NCBI GenBank assembly: GCA_023475165.1
Contig: JAMCWA010000022.1
Location: forward strand, 1-34,121
Direction: 5' to 3'
From: Bacillota bacterium
Lineage (GTDB): Bacteria > Bacillota > Sulfobacillia > JAMCWA01
DNA length: 34,121 bases
Shown: positions 6,735-14,116 of the stretch, one piece after another
How positions within the stretch are numbered: position 1 is the first letter of the stretch
Layout of the letters: every line of letters begins with the position of its first letter
Program-made: the position numbers and the translations under genes
Notes under the pieces: model-generated
What the model was told of the DNA's origin: nothing
Database searches by the model: none
What the model saw: the letters and a program-made list of their open reading frames with translations, nothing else

Positions 6735-7718
6735 TCAGTCCCGCGGATGTCTCCCGGCCTCAATGGCATCTCGCAGTTGCTCCAGAGTGGCATTGCCGCC
6801 GCTTATGGGCAAGATGACCTTCTTGCCCCGGACCAGCCCGGGATAACGCTGGGCGGCAGCGGTGGCCGCGGCCCCCGCCGCTTCCGCCACCTGGTGGGTC
6901 GTCTCAAGGAGTAACCGCATGGCCGCCTGCAGCTCAGCATCACTGACGAGGACCACATCATCCAGGAATCGCCACAAAATACTCAGCGGCAGGTCAAAGG
7001 CTACGCGCGTAGCCAGACCCTCGGCTATGGTCTGGATCTGTTCGGTGGATTCCAGGCGGCGGCTATGAAAAGAACGATAAACCGCCGGTGCCCCTTCGGC
7101 CTGAACGCCCACCACCTTGATCCCGGGATTGAGACTCTTCGCCACGATGGAAGCCCCAGATGCCCCGGAGCCACCCCCAATGGGGACGAGGATGACTTCG
7201 GCATCGGGGACCTCCTCGAGGGCTTCCAGATAGGCCGTGGCCACCCCGGCCACGAGGAGAGGTTCGTTCATCGAGTGCACGTAGCGGGCGCCCGTTTCTA
7301 CCGCAAAGGCTTCGCAAGCCTCCCGGGCCGCGTCAAAGTCCCGGCCCACCAGGCGCACCTCGGCACCGAGGGCTTGCATAGCCGCCACCTTCAAAGGGTT
7401 GGCGCCCTCCGGCGCAAAAATGGTGGCGGGCAGGCCAAAGGTGGCCGCAGCATAGGCTACCGACTGGCCATGGTTACCGGTGGAAGCGGCGGTCAGACCA
7501 CAACCCTTGAGACTGGCTCCTTCGGCCACGGCCAGGTTGATGCCGCCACGGACCTTAAAGGCTCCCACGGGCTGGGTATTCTCACATTTGACAAAGGCTT
7601 CGCACCCGAGGGCGCGTCCCAAGCCGCCCGGACGAAGCAGAGGTGTCGGACGCAGGTAGGGCGCAATCCGCTTACGGGCTAAGAAAACGTCGTGGATGGT
7701 GGGCTGCTTTTCTGGCAA
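6735..7718 (-). CDS. Threonine/serine dehydratase (PLP fold type II)
   Basis: A 327-residue PLP enzyme that would deaminate threonine to 2-oxobutyrate, or serine or a related hydroxyamino acid to the oxoacid. The Schiff-base lysine is Lys55 in GAFKVRGG, the substrate loop is STGNHGQS at 79-86, the phosphate-binding loop is GGGSG at 181-185, and PISGGNAT lies near the C-terminus. There is no C-terminal ACT regulatory domain, so it resembles the catabolic (TdcB-like) or serine racemase branch more than the feedback-regulated IlvA. The start is TTG at 7718, because AAGGAGG lies directly upstream at the right distance; a TTG 18 bases earlier would place the start before the binding site. It is convergent with the ImmA/IrrE remnant. 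Substrate choice among threonine, serine and hydroxyaspartate cannot be settled by reading. Confidence 0.88.
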   Translation of the reverse strand: MPEKQPTIHDVFLARKRIAPYLRPTPLLRPGGLGRALGCEAFVKCENTQPVGAFKVRGGINLAVAEGASLKGCGLTAASTGNHGQSVAYAAATFGLPATIFAPEGANPLKVAAMQALGAEVRLVGRDFDAAREACEAFAVETGARYVHSMNEPLLVAGVATAYLEALEEVPDAEVILVPIGGGSGASGASIVAKSLNPGIKVVGVQAEGAPAVYRSFHSRRLESTEQIQTIAEGLATRVAFDLPLSILWRFLDDVVLVSDAELQAAMRLLLETTHQVAEAAGAAATAAAQRYPGLVRGKKVILPISGGNATLEQLRDAIEAGRHPRD

Positions 7719-8042
7719 AACGAGCGCCTCCTTCAATCAGTTCTTGTCAAACAATGCTTCGCTGACCATGACCTTTCTGACGATGGCCAGGGCTGCTTCA
7801 GCCTCAGCCTGATTCCAGAGTCCTTCTCCGAAGACCGACTCGGCCATTCAAACCAGTGTCTAAACCTTCCCCCCACGTGCCGGCCTGTTCTCGAGGTGAC
7901 TCTAACCTATTCGCCACCCTGGGAACCAATTCCTGCCTTCCCGCTGGTTTCTCAGCACGATTGAGGGGCTTGGGGGAAGGCGCATATCATTGTTGGAATC
8001 CAATCCTAGTTACAAAAATCTCAAAAAGAACTGGAGACCATC
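7719..8042. other. Intergenic region between the divergent dehydratase and cydAB genes
   Basis: I see no gene here. The region carries the dehydratase binding site at its left end and leads into the cydA promoter on the right. I looked for a Rex-type TTGTGA...TCACAA palindrome or an FNR-type site, as often found upstream of cydA, and found none. Confidence 0.5.
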
Positions 8043-8071
8043 TTGCCGGAGGGCGAAAAGCGTCATATAAT
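8043..8071 (+). promoter_or_regulatory. Sigma-A promoter of cydAB
   Basis: TTGCCG at 8043-8048 and TATAAT at 8066-8071 are 17 bases apart. The predicted start lies near 8078, giving a leader of about 28 bases that contains the TAGGAGGG binding site of cydA. Confidence 0.65.
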
Positions 8072-8105
8072 TAATAATAGAAATTGATCCTAGGAGGGAT
8101 AGCGT

Positions 8106-9482
8106 GTGGATCTGGTCGCTCTGAGTCGCCTGCAGTTTGCCATCACCGTCGGCTTTCATTTCCTTTTTGTTCCCTTGACCATCGGTTTAGTCCTGTTGCT
8201 GGCCATCATGGAGACCCTCTACGTACGCAGCGGGAACCCCCTTTACCAGAAAATGACCCGGTTCTGGGGCAAGCTCTTCATCATCAACTTCATCTTGGGG
8301 GTGGTAACCGGGATAACCATGGAGTTTCAGTTCGGGACCAACTGGTCGGAGTACGCCAAATACGTCGGTGACATCTTTGGCGCCCCGCTGGCCATTGAGG
8401 CCACAGTCGCCTTTTTCCTGGAATCGACCTTTTTGGGGCTCTGGGCCTACGGGTGGAAGAGGTTAACGAAGAAAGCCCACCTCTTTTCCATCTGGATGGT
8501 GGCCCTGGGAACCCACCTGTCGGCCGTCTGGATCATTATCGCCAACGGCTGGATGCAGCACCCGGTGGGGTACGTGTTGCGTAATGGTCGGGCCGAGCTG
8601 ACCGACTTTACCGCTGTGGTCTTCAACAGCTATACCTGGCACATGTACTTCCATACCGTCTTATCTTCCTACGTCGTCGGTGCCTTTTTCGTCCTGGCGG
8701 TGAGCGCCTACCACCTCCTGCGCAAGCAACATGTCGAGTTCTTCCAAACCAGCTTTCGTCTGGCCCTGATCCTGGCCTTGGTAGCTACGGTCGGGGTGGC
8801 CGTGACTGGGGATCTCAACGGTTCCAATGCGGCGCGAGTACAGCCCGGCAAGTTTGCCGCCATGGAAGCACTTTGGGACACCAGGTCTGGCGTTCCCATG
8901 TACCTGATGGTTGTGCCGGATGAGGGCCGGGAGAAAAACAACGTCGAGGCCGCAGGCATACCGAAATTAACCAGCTTCCTGGCCTTCCGGGACCCCGAGG
9001 CCAAAATCACCGGTCTGAAAGACCTTCCACCCAGCGAACGGCCCCCGGTCGCCCTCACCTTTTATAGCTTCCGGATCATGGTAGCCCTGGGCATCTATTT
9101 CATCGCCATGGCCGCCCTGGGCTGGTATTTGGATCGCAGAAAAAAACTGCTCGATTCCGCGCTCTACCTCAAAATGGTCCTGTATTCGCTGCCCCTAACC
9201 TATGTCGCCATAAACCTTGGCTGGATGGTCACTGAGGTTGGCCGTCAGCCCTGGGTCGTCTACGGCTTGATGAAGACAGCCCAAGCCGTCTCACCGATCC
9301 CCGTCGCTCAAGTGGTTCAATCCCTGATTGGCGTCATCATCTTCTACGGCATTCTCATCGCTGTCGATGTCTACCTGCTGGTGAAAAACGCCAAACGCGG
9401 TCCGGCTGCCGTTACCCCGGCCGCGGTATGGACGAAGGCCGCGAACGCAGCGGGGCTGCCCGCCGAGGAACCGGTAAAGTAA
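8106..9482 (+). CDS. cydA: Cytochrome bd ubiquinol/menaquinol oxidase subunit I
   Basis: A 458-residue quinol oxidase subunit in the cytoplasmic membrane; it oxidises quinol and reduces oxygen to water. It opens with VALSRLQFAITVGFHFLFVPLTIG, where His18 matches the E. coli haem b595/d ligand His19. GDIFGAPLAIE and FFLEST carry the conserved Glu98 and Glu106. GWMQHPVGY follows at 148-156. His183 in YFHTV corresponds to haem b558 ligand His186. FRIMVALG has the Met ligand position, and GRQPW is conserved. It is about 60 residues shorter than the E. coli protein, the difference falling in the Q loop, as in the short-Q-loop Firmicutes enzymes. The GTG at 8106 follows AGGAGGG. In an otherwise anaerobic-looking organism it would serve oxygen protection, which is inference. 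Confidence 0.97.
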   Translation: MDLVALSRLQFAITVGFHFLFVPLTIGLVLLLAIMETLYVRSGNPLYQKMTRFWGKLFIINFILGVVTGITMEFQFGTNWSEYAKYVGDIFGAPLAIEATVAFFLESTFLGLWAYGWKRLTKKAHLFSIWMVALGTHLSAVWIIIANGWMQHPVGYVLRNGRAELTDFTAVVFNSYTWHMYFHTVLSSYVVGAFFVLAVSAYHLLRKQHVEFFQTSFRLALILALVATVGVAVTGDLNGSNAARVQPGKFAAMEALWDTRSGVPMYLMVVPDEGREKNNVEAAGIPKLTSFLAFRDPEAKITGLKDLPPSERPPVALTFYSFRIMVALGIYFIAMAALGWYLDRRKKLLDSALYLKMVLYSLPLTYVAINLGWMVTEVGRQPWVVYGLMKTAQAVSPIPVAQVVQSLIGVIIFYGILIAVDVYLLVKNAKRGPAAVTPAAVWTKAANAAGLPAEEPVK

Positions 9483-9515
9483 GTCGAGTCTATTCTTGTT
9501 AAGGAGGTACGATCA

Positions 9516-10538
9516 ATGTCCGCCGCAACCCTGGCCGCTATCTGGTTTGCCCTCTGGGGGCTCTTGTGGGCAGTTTACTTTGTGTTGGATGGTTTTGACC
9601 TCGGGGTAGGCATGCTTTATCCCTTCCTGGGGCGATATCCTGAAGAGCGCCAGCAGGTTATTCATGCCATCACCCCCTTCTGGGATGGCAACGAGGTTTG
9701 GCTGCTTACGGCTGGCGGCGCCACCTTTGCCGCCTTTCCCACTACCTATGCCGTCATGTTCAGTTCCCTGTACACGCCATTGATGCTGGTTCTGCTGGGT
9801 CTCATCTTTCGCGCTGCCGCCTTGGAGTTTGTCGGCAAGAGCGAGAGCGCGACCTGGCAAAGGGCCTGGACCTGGGTCCTCTCCCTATCCAGTTTCCTGG
9901 TCGCCCTGCTCTTCGGCGTGGCCTTCGGCAACATCTTCCAGGGGTTGCCCATTGATCAGACCGGCTACCATGGGACCCTTCTGGGGCTCCTAAATCCCTA
10001 CGGTCTTTTGACCGGGCTGCTATTTGTCTCGATCTTTGCCTTAAGTGGTGTCCTCTGGTTGGCCGCCCGCAGGCCGGGAGAGTTGCTGGAGCATCTGAGG
10101 ACCCTGGCCGTCAGGCTCTGGCCGGTGGTAACCCTGCTGGCCGTGCTCTTTTTGGCCTCCACCGGCTGGGCCACGACGCTTTACAGCAACTTCTTTGCTG
10201 CCCCCCTCTGGTTCGCCGTTCCTTTGCTGGCGGCCATCGCTTTGCTTTCGGTCCGCTTCTTCCTGTCCAGGAAAGACTACCTCAAGGCTTTCATCGCCAC
10301 TTCCCTGGCCATTCTGGCGACGACCTTTACCGGGATCATCGGTCTTTATCCAAACATGCTGCCCTCCAGCCTTGATCCCCGGTATAGCCTGACTGTTTTC
10401 AATTCCTCGGCCAGCGCCTATACCCTCAAGATCATGCTCATCGTGGCCTTGACCTTTGTGCCCATCGTCATCGCTTACCAGGCCTGGGTCTACAGGATGC
10501 TTTCCGGAGCTTTGAATCAAGAAGATGCGCTCTATTGA
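9516..10538 (+). CDS. cydB: Cytochrome bd ubiquinol/menaquinol oxidase subunit II
   Basis: A 340-residue polytopic membrane protein that pairs with CydA. The N-terminal AAIWFALWGLLWAVYFVLDGFDLGVGMLYPFLGR and the following TPFWDGNEVWLLTAGGATFAAFPTTYAVMFS are diagnostic of CydB. LTFVPIVIAYQAWVY near the C-terminus is also typical. It starts 33 bases after cydA behind a full AAGGAGGT binding site, so the two form an operon from the promoter at 8043. No CydX-like small frame and no cydCD transporter genes follow. The hairpin at 10667-10699 and a T-rich stretch near 10765 come after it. Confidence 0.97.
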   Translation: MSAATLAAIWFALWGLLWAVYFVLDGFDLGVGMLYPFLGRYPEERQQVIHAITPFWDGNEVWLLTAGGATFAAFPTTYAVMFSSLYTPLMLVLLGLIFRAAALEFVGKSESATWQRAWTWVLSLSSFLVALLFGVAFGNIFQGLPIDQTGYHGTLLGLLNPYGLLTGLLFVSIFALSGVLWLAARRPGELLEHLRTLAVRLWPVVTLLAVLFLASTGWATTLYSNFFAAPLWFAVPLLAAIALLSVRFFLSRKDYLKAFIATSLAILATTFTGIIGLYPNMLPSSLDPRYSLTVFNSSASAYTLKIMLIVALTFVPIVIAYQAWVYRMLSGALNQEDALY

Positions 10539-10666
10539 TCATCTTGATCAGGGGACGTTTTTGGCAGGCCTTAGCCCCGCAAATGGACTTAAGATTCGCC
10601 GGTGAGCAGTCAGTTGGTGCCGCCATTCCACCAACCGCAGCGCGGCTCAGCTTCAGTCGTCTCCGG

Positions 10667-10699
10667 CCGGGCTTGGGTGCTCAGCAGCACCCAAGCCGG
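10667..10699 (+). terminator. Strong hairpin downstream of cydAB
   Basis: A stem of 14 base pairs with one bulged G (CCGG-CTTGGGTGCT against AGCACCCAAGCCGG) has a four-base CAGC loop. It is not followed directly by a T run, so it may work as an RNA 3'-end stabiliser or Rho-aided terminator rather than a classical intrinsic terminator. Confidence 0.5.
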
Positions 10700-10852
10700 C
10701 TTGGTCTCCTCCTGCTTCTGCCTCTGCCCACTCTCCCCGCACCAGTCGATCCCAGCCTGAGCTCCCTTTTTTTCAGAGGCTAGATTTTTCCCCTCTCGGC
10801 CAGCAGGATTTTGCCAATGAACATAGAATATTACCCTTGTAAGATGTCAGAC

Positions 10853-10863
10853 ACCTGGCAGGT
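10853..10863. promoter_or_regulatory. Candidate GntR operator
   Basis: ACCTGGCAGGT is a perfect palindrome around a central G, 54 bases before the GntR start codon. GntR repressors usually bind short palindromes near their own promoter. The assignment rests on position alone. Confidence 0.35.
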
Positions 10864-10916
10864 CACCCAAATCAGAATTTTATTTCAGCAGCTGGCTGGG
10901 GAGAGTTTTAGCCGCC

Positions 10917-11639
10917 ATGATCAAAGTCAAGAACGATTCCCTGCCCCTTTATCTGAAGGTAGCGCAAGCCCTGCAGCAGACGGCGGAAGAGGAGGGCTGG
11001 AAGGACAACTACCGCCTGCCCGGCGAGAAGGAACTTTCTCAGCAATTAGGGGTAAGCCGGGCAACGGTGCGGGAGGCCCTCAGCGCCCTGGAGAAGGACG
11101 GCCTGATCTTACGCCGGCAAGGGGTGGGCACTTTTCTGGTAAAACGAGAGTCACCCCTGCAGAGAGGGATGAAGGGCTTTACGCAAAACATCAGGGATCA
11201 GGGTCTGGAGCCAGGGACGAAGAACCGTTCCCTCCATCGGGAACCGGCCGATGGTTTTCTGGCAGCAGAGCTGGGAATCAATCCTGGGGATCTGGTTTGG
11301 GTCATCAAGCGTACTCGCACCGCCAACGAGCAACCTATTATGTACTCCGTGGATAAGGTGCCGGTGTTCCTGCTGGAGAACCACCTGGAGGAAGCCGACT
11401 TTCCGGAATCTCTATTTGGCCTTCTCCAAGAGCACGGGATCCGCCTTACTCATGCCATAACCAGAGCCCACCCCATTCTTCCCGGGAATTTTCTGAAACA
11501 GACCCTGGAGCTCTCCGGTGACCAACCCCTCCTCTTCGTGGAGGAGACCTATGTTGATACGCAAGCCAGGCCCGTTTTATATGCCCGGAGTTATTTCCGT
11601 ACCGACAAGTATTCCTTCCGGGTAATCCGGCAGGTATAG
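10917..11639 (+). CDS. GntR-family regulator, HutC/FarR subfamily
   Basis: A 240-residue regulator. Residues about 8-77 are a GntR winged helix (PLYLKVAQALQQ, then RLPGEKELSQQLGVSRATVREALSALEKDGLILRRQGVGTFL). Residues about 95-238 are a UTRA effector domain, recognisable by QPIMYSVDKVPVF and the closing ARSYFRTDKYSFRV. HutC/FarR members usually sense a sugar phosphate or related metabolite. As the first gene of a long collinear cluster for carbohydrate import and breakdown, it is the likely repressor of that cluster. The ATG follows GGGGAGAG at about twelve bases, a slightly long spacing. The gap to the kinase gene is only 17 bases, which supports one operon. Confidence 0.92.
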   Translation: MIKVKNDSLPLYLKVAQALQQTAEEEGWKDNYRLPGEKELSQQLGVSRATVREALSALEKDGLILRRQGVGTFLVKRESPLQRGMKGFTQNIRDQGLEPGTKNRSLHREPADGFLAAELGINPGDLVWVIKRTRTANEQPIMYSVDKVPVFLLENHLEEADFPESLFGLLQEHGIRLTHAITRAHPILPGNFLKQTLELSGDQPLLFVEETYVDTQARPVLYARSYFRTDKYSFRVIRQV

Positions 11640-11656
11640 TCTTTCAGGTGAAAATC

Positions 11657-12685
11657 ATGTTAACCTTTTCAGAAGACAGTAGTCTTTTAACCGAAACGCT
11701 ATCTCCTGAAAGTCAGGCCGGCCCGGGTGTCCATTCCGCTAGTCCGATGATCCGGCCTCAACTTGACGTCATCGCCGTTGGCAAGCTTTTCTGTGATCTC
11801 GTCTTTACCGATTTGCCTTTCTATCCGCAATTGGGACAGGAGACCTATGCCAGGGGTTTTGACCTCTCTTTGGGCGGCAGTGCCCCCCACGTCAGCGTTG
11901 GGCTGAGTCGTCTCGGTCTCAAAGTCGCCCTGCTTTCCTCTCTGGGCACAGACTATTTCGGTCAGTGGGCCCTGACCCAACTCCAGGAAAGCGGGGTGGC
12001 AGCCCATCTGATTGGCACCCGGCCCGCGGAAAGGACCAACCTGACGGTCGCCATCTCCCAGGGAAGGGAGAGAGCCTTCGTCACCCACCTGGCCAGTGAT
12101 CCGGCCCTGATCCTGGAGCAGCCGGATTGGGACGCCCTGGGCTCCGCCCGGCTCCTCCATGTGGCTGGGTTTTATGGGCTTGACCGGCAAAGATCTTTCT
12201 TTGCCAAGGCGCGTTCCCTGGGGTTGACCCTCTCTTGGGATGTCGGCTGGATGGCGGTGCGGGACCACGCCCGGGAGATCCGCGAACTTCTCCCTCTGGT
12301 GGATATCTTCATCCCGAATGAGGCTGAAACCCTGGCTCTCACTGGGGCGCAAAGCGCTGAGGCGGCTCTGGAAGATTTGGGCAGGTTGGTAGCTCAACCG
12401 GTAATCAAGTTGGGCGAACGGGGATCAATAGCCCTCGACAGGAAGAGGGCGCAGATCATCCAGCAAGCCGCGCTTGCAGTCGACGCGGTGGACACTACCG
12501 GGGCCGGGGACGCCTTCGCGGCCGGTTTTATCTTCGGCTACTTGACAGACCAGCCCCTGAAGACTTGCCTCATCTACGGCAGTATTTGCGGTGCCCTTTC
12601 CACCACAGGTTTGGGGGGAACGGCCGCTCTGCCAACCAGAGAGGAGCTTTTGCAGGGGGCCGCCCGCTTCCCGCCAACAGGGTAG
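11657..12685 (+). CDS. PfkB-family carbohydrate kinase
   Basis: A 342-residue kinase of the ribokinase fold that transfers phosphate from ATP to a sugar or nucleoside-like alcohol. The N-terminal signature DLSLGGSAPHVSVGLSRLG holds the substrate-binding Gly-Gly at 73-74. The C-terminal signature VDTTGAGDAFAAGF has the catalytic Asp at about 285. FIPNEAE is the usual metal/ATP-site motif. The ATG at 11657 is chosen because AGGTGA lies five bases upstream; the GTG at 11648 overlaps that binding site. About 35 residues before the first beta strand (LDVIAVG) look unstructured, so a start at the internal Met (MIRPQLDV) remains possible. It presumably phosphorylates the sugar released by the GH4 enzyme. 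Its exact substrate is unknown. Confidence 0.88.
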   Translation: MLTFSEDSSLLTETLSPESQAGPGVHSASPMIRPQLDVIAVGKLFCDLVFTDLPFYPQLGQETYARGFDLSLGGSAPHVSVGLSRLGLKVALLSSLGTDYFGQWALTQLQESGVAAHLIGTRPAERTNLTVAISQGRERAFVTHLASDPALILEQPDWDALGSARLLHVAGFYGLDRQRSFFAKARSLGLTLSWDVGWMAVRDHAREIRELLPLVDIFIPNEAETLALTGAQSAEAALEDLGRLVAQPVIKLGERGSIALDRKRAQIIQQAALAVDAVDTTGAGDAFAAGFIFGYLTDQPLKTCLIYGSICGALSTTGLGGTAALPTREELLQGAARFPPTG

Positions 12686-12813
12686 GTCCCGGTACCACTT
12701 TTGACGGCGCCATAAAGAGATGAAACAGCAGCAGTGTGGCAATCGCCCGAGCGGCGCCCTGGAAGCAGTTGGCCTTTTTCGGGATAGTTCTTAAAGAAGC
12801 TGGAGGTTCCTAC

Positions 12814-14112
12814 ATGGCCTCAGTTAAAATCGCCGTCATCGGCGGTGGGAGCGCTTACACGGCCGGATTGATTGACTCCTTTGTCCAGGTGGCCGGTGAC
12901 CTGGCTGGCAGTGAGATCGTACTGATGGACATCGACCCAGGACACCTGTCGATCATCGAGAGATTAGGCCGGCGGATGATTGAAGCGGCCGGAGCCGATC
13001 TTATCCTGCGCACCACCCTCAACCGCAGGGAAGCCATACAAGACGCCGATTTCGTCCTGATCCAGTTTCGTATCGGAGGGTTACCAGCCCGTCGCCTGGA
13101 TGAACACCTTCCGTTGAAATATGGAATCATTGGTCAGGAAACGGTCGGGCCGGGGGGCATGTTCATGGCCCTGCGTACCATCCCGGTCGTCCTGGAAATC
13201 GCCCAGGAGATGAAGCGTTTGGCCCCGCGTGGTCTTCTCATAAACTACACCAACCCCACGGGGATTGTCACCGAAGCCCTGCATCGCTACAGCGACGTCC
13301 GGATGCTGGGGCTGTGCGATGAAATCTATGGCATCAGGCGGATTATGGGCCAAGTCTTGGGTGTTGAGGCCGCCCGCATCGTTATCTACGCCTATGGCCT
13401 CAACCATGCCAGTTGGGGACGGCACCTCTGGGTGGACGGTAAGGAGGCCATGGCGGAACTCCAGTCCCGGATACCCTTTGTTTCCCGGGAGGATTTCCCT
13501 GATTCTAAGTCCTGGTCTGTGATCCGTTTGTTCAAACTCTATGGGTTCATCGCCAATCGCTATCTCCGGTACTACTATTTCCACGACGAGATGCTGGAAG
13601 AAGCCCGGCAGGCCCCCCTGAGCCGGGCGGAAGAGATCCTGGCCTCCCTCCCCGAGATCTTTGCCAGTTATGAGGAGCAAAGCCGCCAACCCCTTCCGCA
13701 TCTGGTCAAGCGGCGCGGCACTGGGGCTCACGGTGATCTGGCGGTAAGAGTGATCAACGCTATCGCCAATGATCAGCCGGAGGTGTACCTGGTCAATGTC
13801 GTCAACCGGGGCGCGGTCTCTAACCTCCCGCCAGATTCCATCGTCGAAGTACCGGCCCGGGTCGGTCGGGAAGGTGTTTTCCCACTGGTCATGGGACCTC
13901 TGCCGGGTGAGGTGGCCGGTCTGGTCCAGTCTCTGAAAAGCTACGAACTTCAGGTGGTGGAGGCTGCTATTACCGGGTCCCGTTCCCAGGCCCTCAAGGC
14001 CATGCTGAGCAACCCCCTGGTTCAGTCGGTGGGTAGGGCCGAGAAACTCCTGGACGAAATGTTGGCGGCCCACAAGGAGTACTTGCCGCAGTTCCGCGCC
14101 GCTGGAGGTTAA
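12814..14112 (+). CDS. Glycoside hydrolase family 4 (NAD-dependent, metal-requiring)
   Basis: A 432-residue GH4 enzyme. Family members cleave glycosides by transient oxidation at C3, using tightly bound NAD and a divalent metal. The dinucleotide fold is KIAVIGGGSAYTAGL at residues 5-19, and MDIDP follows at 38-42. GQETVGPGG lies at 107-115, NYTNPTG at 144-150, the metal-binding Cys in CDEI at 168-171, and the metal-binding His in GLNH at 195-198. The CDEI motif differs from the motifs that mark the classical GH4 groups (CDMP, CN(V/I)P, CHSV, CHE, CHG). Because import here is by an ABC system rather than a PTS, an unphosphorylated substrate is likely. The ATG at 12814 follows GGAGGT; an in-frame start 78 bases earlier has no binding site. 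The next gene begins 4 bases after the stop codon. Confidence 0.9.
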   Translation: MASVKIAVIGGGSAYTAGLIDSFVQVAGDLAGSEIVLMDIDPGHLSIIERLGRRMIEAAGADLILRTTLNRREAIQDADFVLIQFRIGGLPARRLDEHLPLKYGIIGQETVGPGGMFMALRTIPVVLEIAQEMKRLAPRGLLINYTNPTGIVTEALHRYSDVRMLGLCDEIYGIRRIMGQVLGVEAARIVIYAYGLNHASWGRHLWVDGKEAMAELQSRIPFVSREDFPDSKSWSVIRLFKLYGFIANRYLRYYYFHDEMLEEARQAPLSRAEEILASLPEIFASYEEQSRQPLPHLVKRRGTGAHGDLAVRVINAIANDQPEVYLVNVVNRGAVSNLPPDSIVEVPARVGREGVFPLVMGPLPGEVAGLVQSLKSYELQVVEAAITGSRSQALKAMLSNPLVQSVGRAEKLLDEMLAAHKEYLPQFRAAGG

Positions 14113-14116
14113 CATC

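Larger units (their letters stand above)
10539..10916. other. Intergenic region between cydB and the GntR gene
   Basis: No gene is visible. It holds a strong hairpin (10667-10699), T-rich runs at about 10767-10773 and 10784-10788 that could end the cydAB transcript, and a palindrome at 10853-10863 that is a candidate GntR operator. I did not find a convincing sigma-A promoter for the GntR gene. TTGCCA at 10811 lacks a -10 box at the right distance. Confidence 0.5.

Noticed and set aside
7737..8042. Rex or FNR operator upstream of cydA
   Set aside because: I looked for TTGTGA/TCACAA and TTGAT-4-ATCAA palindromes and saw neither at a useful position.
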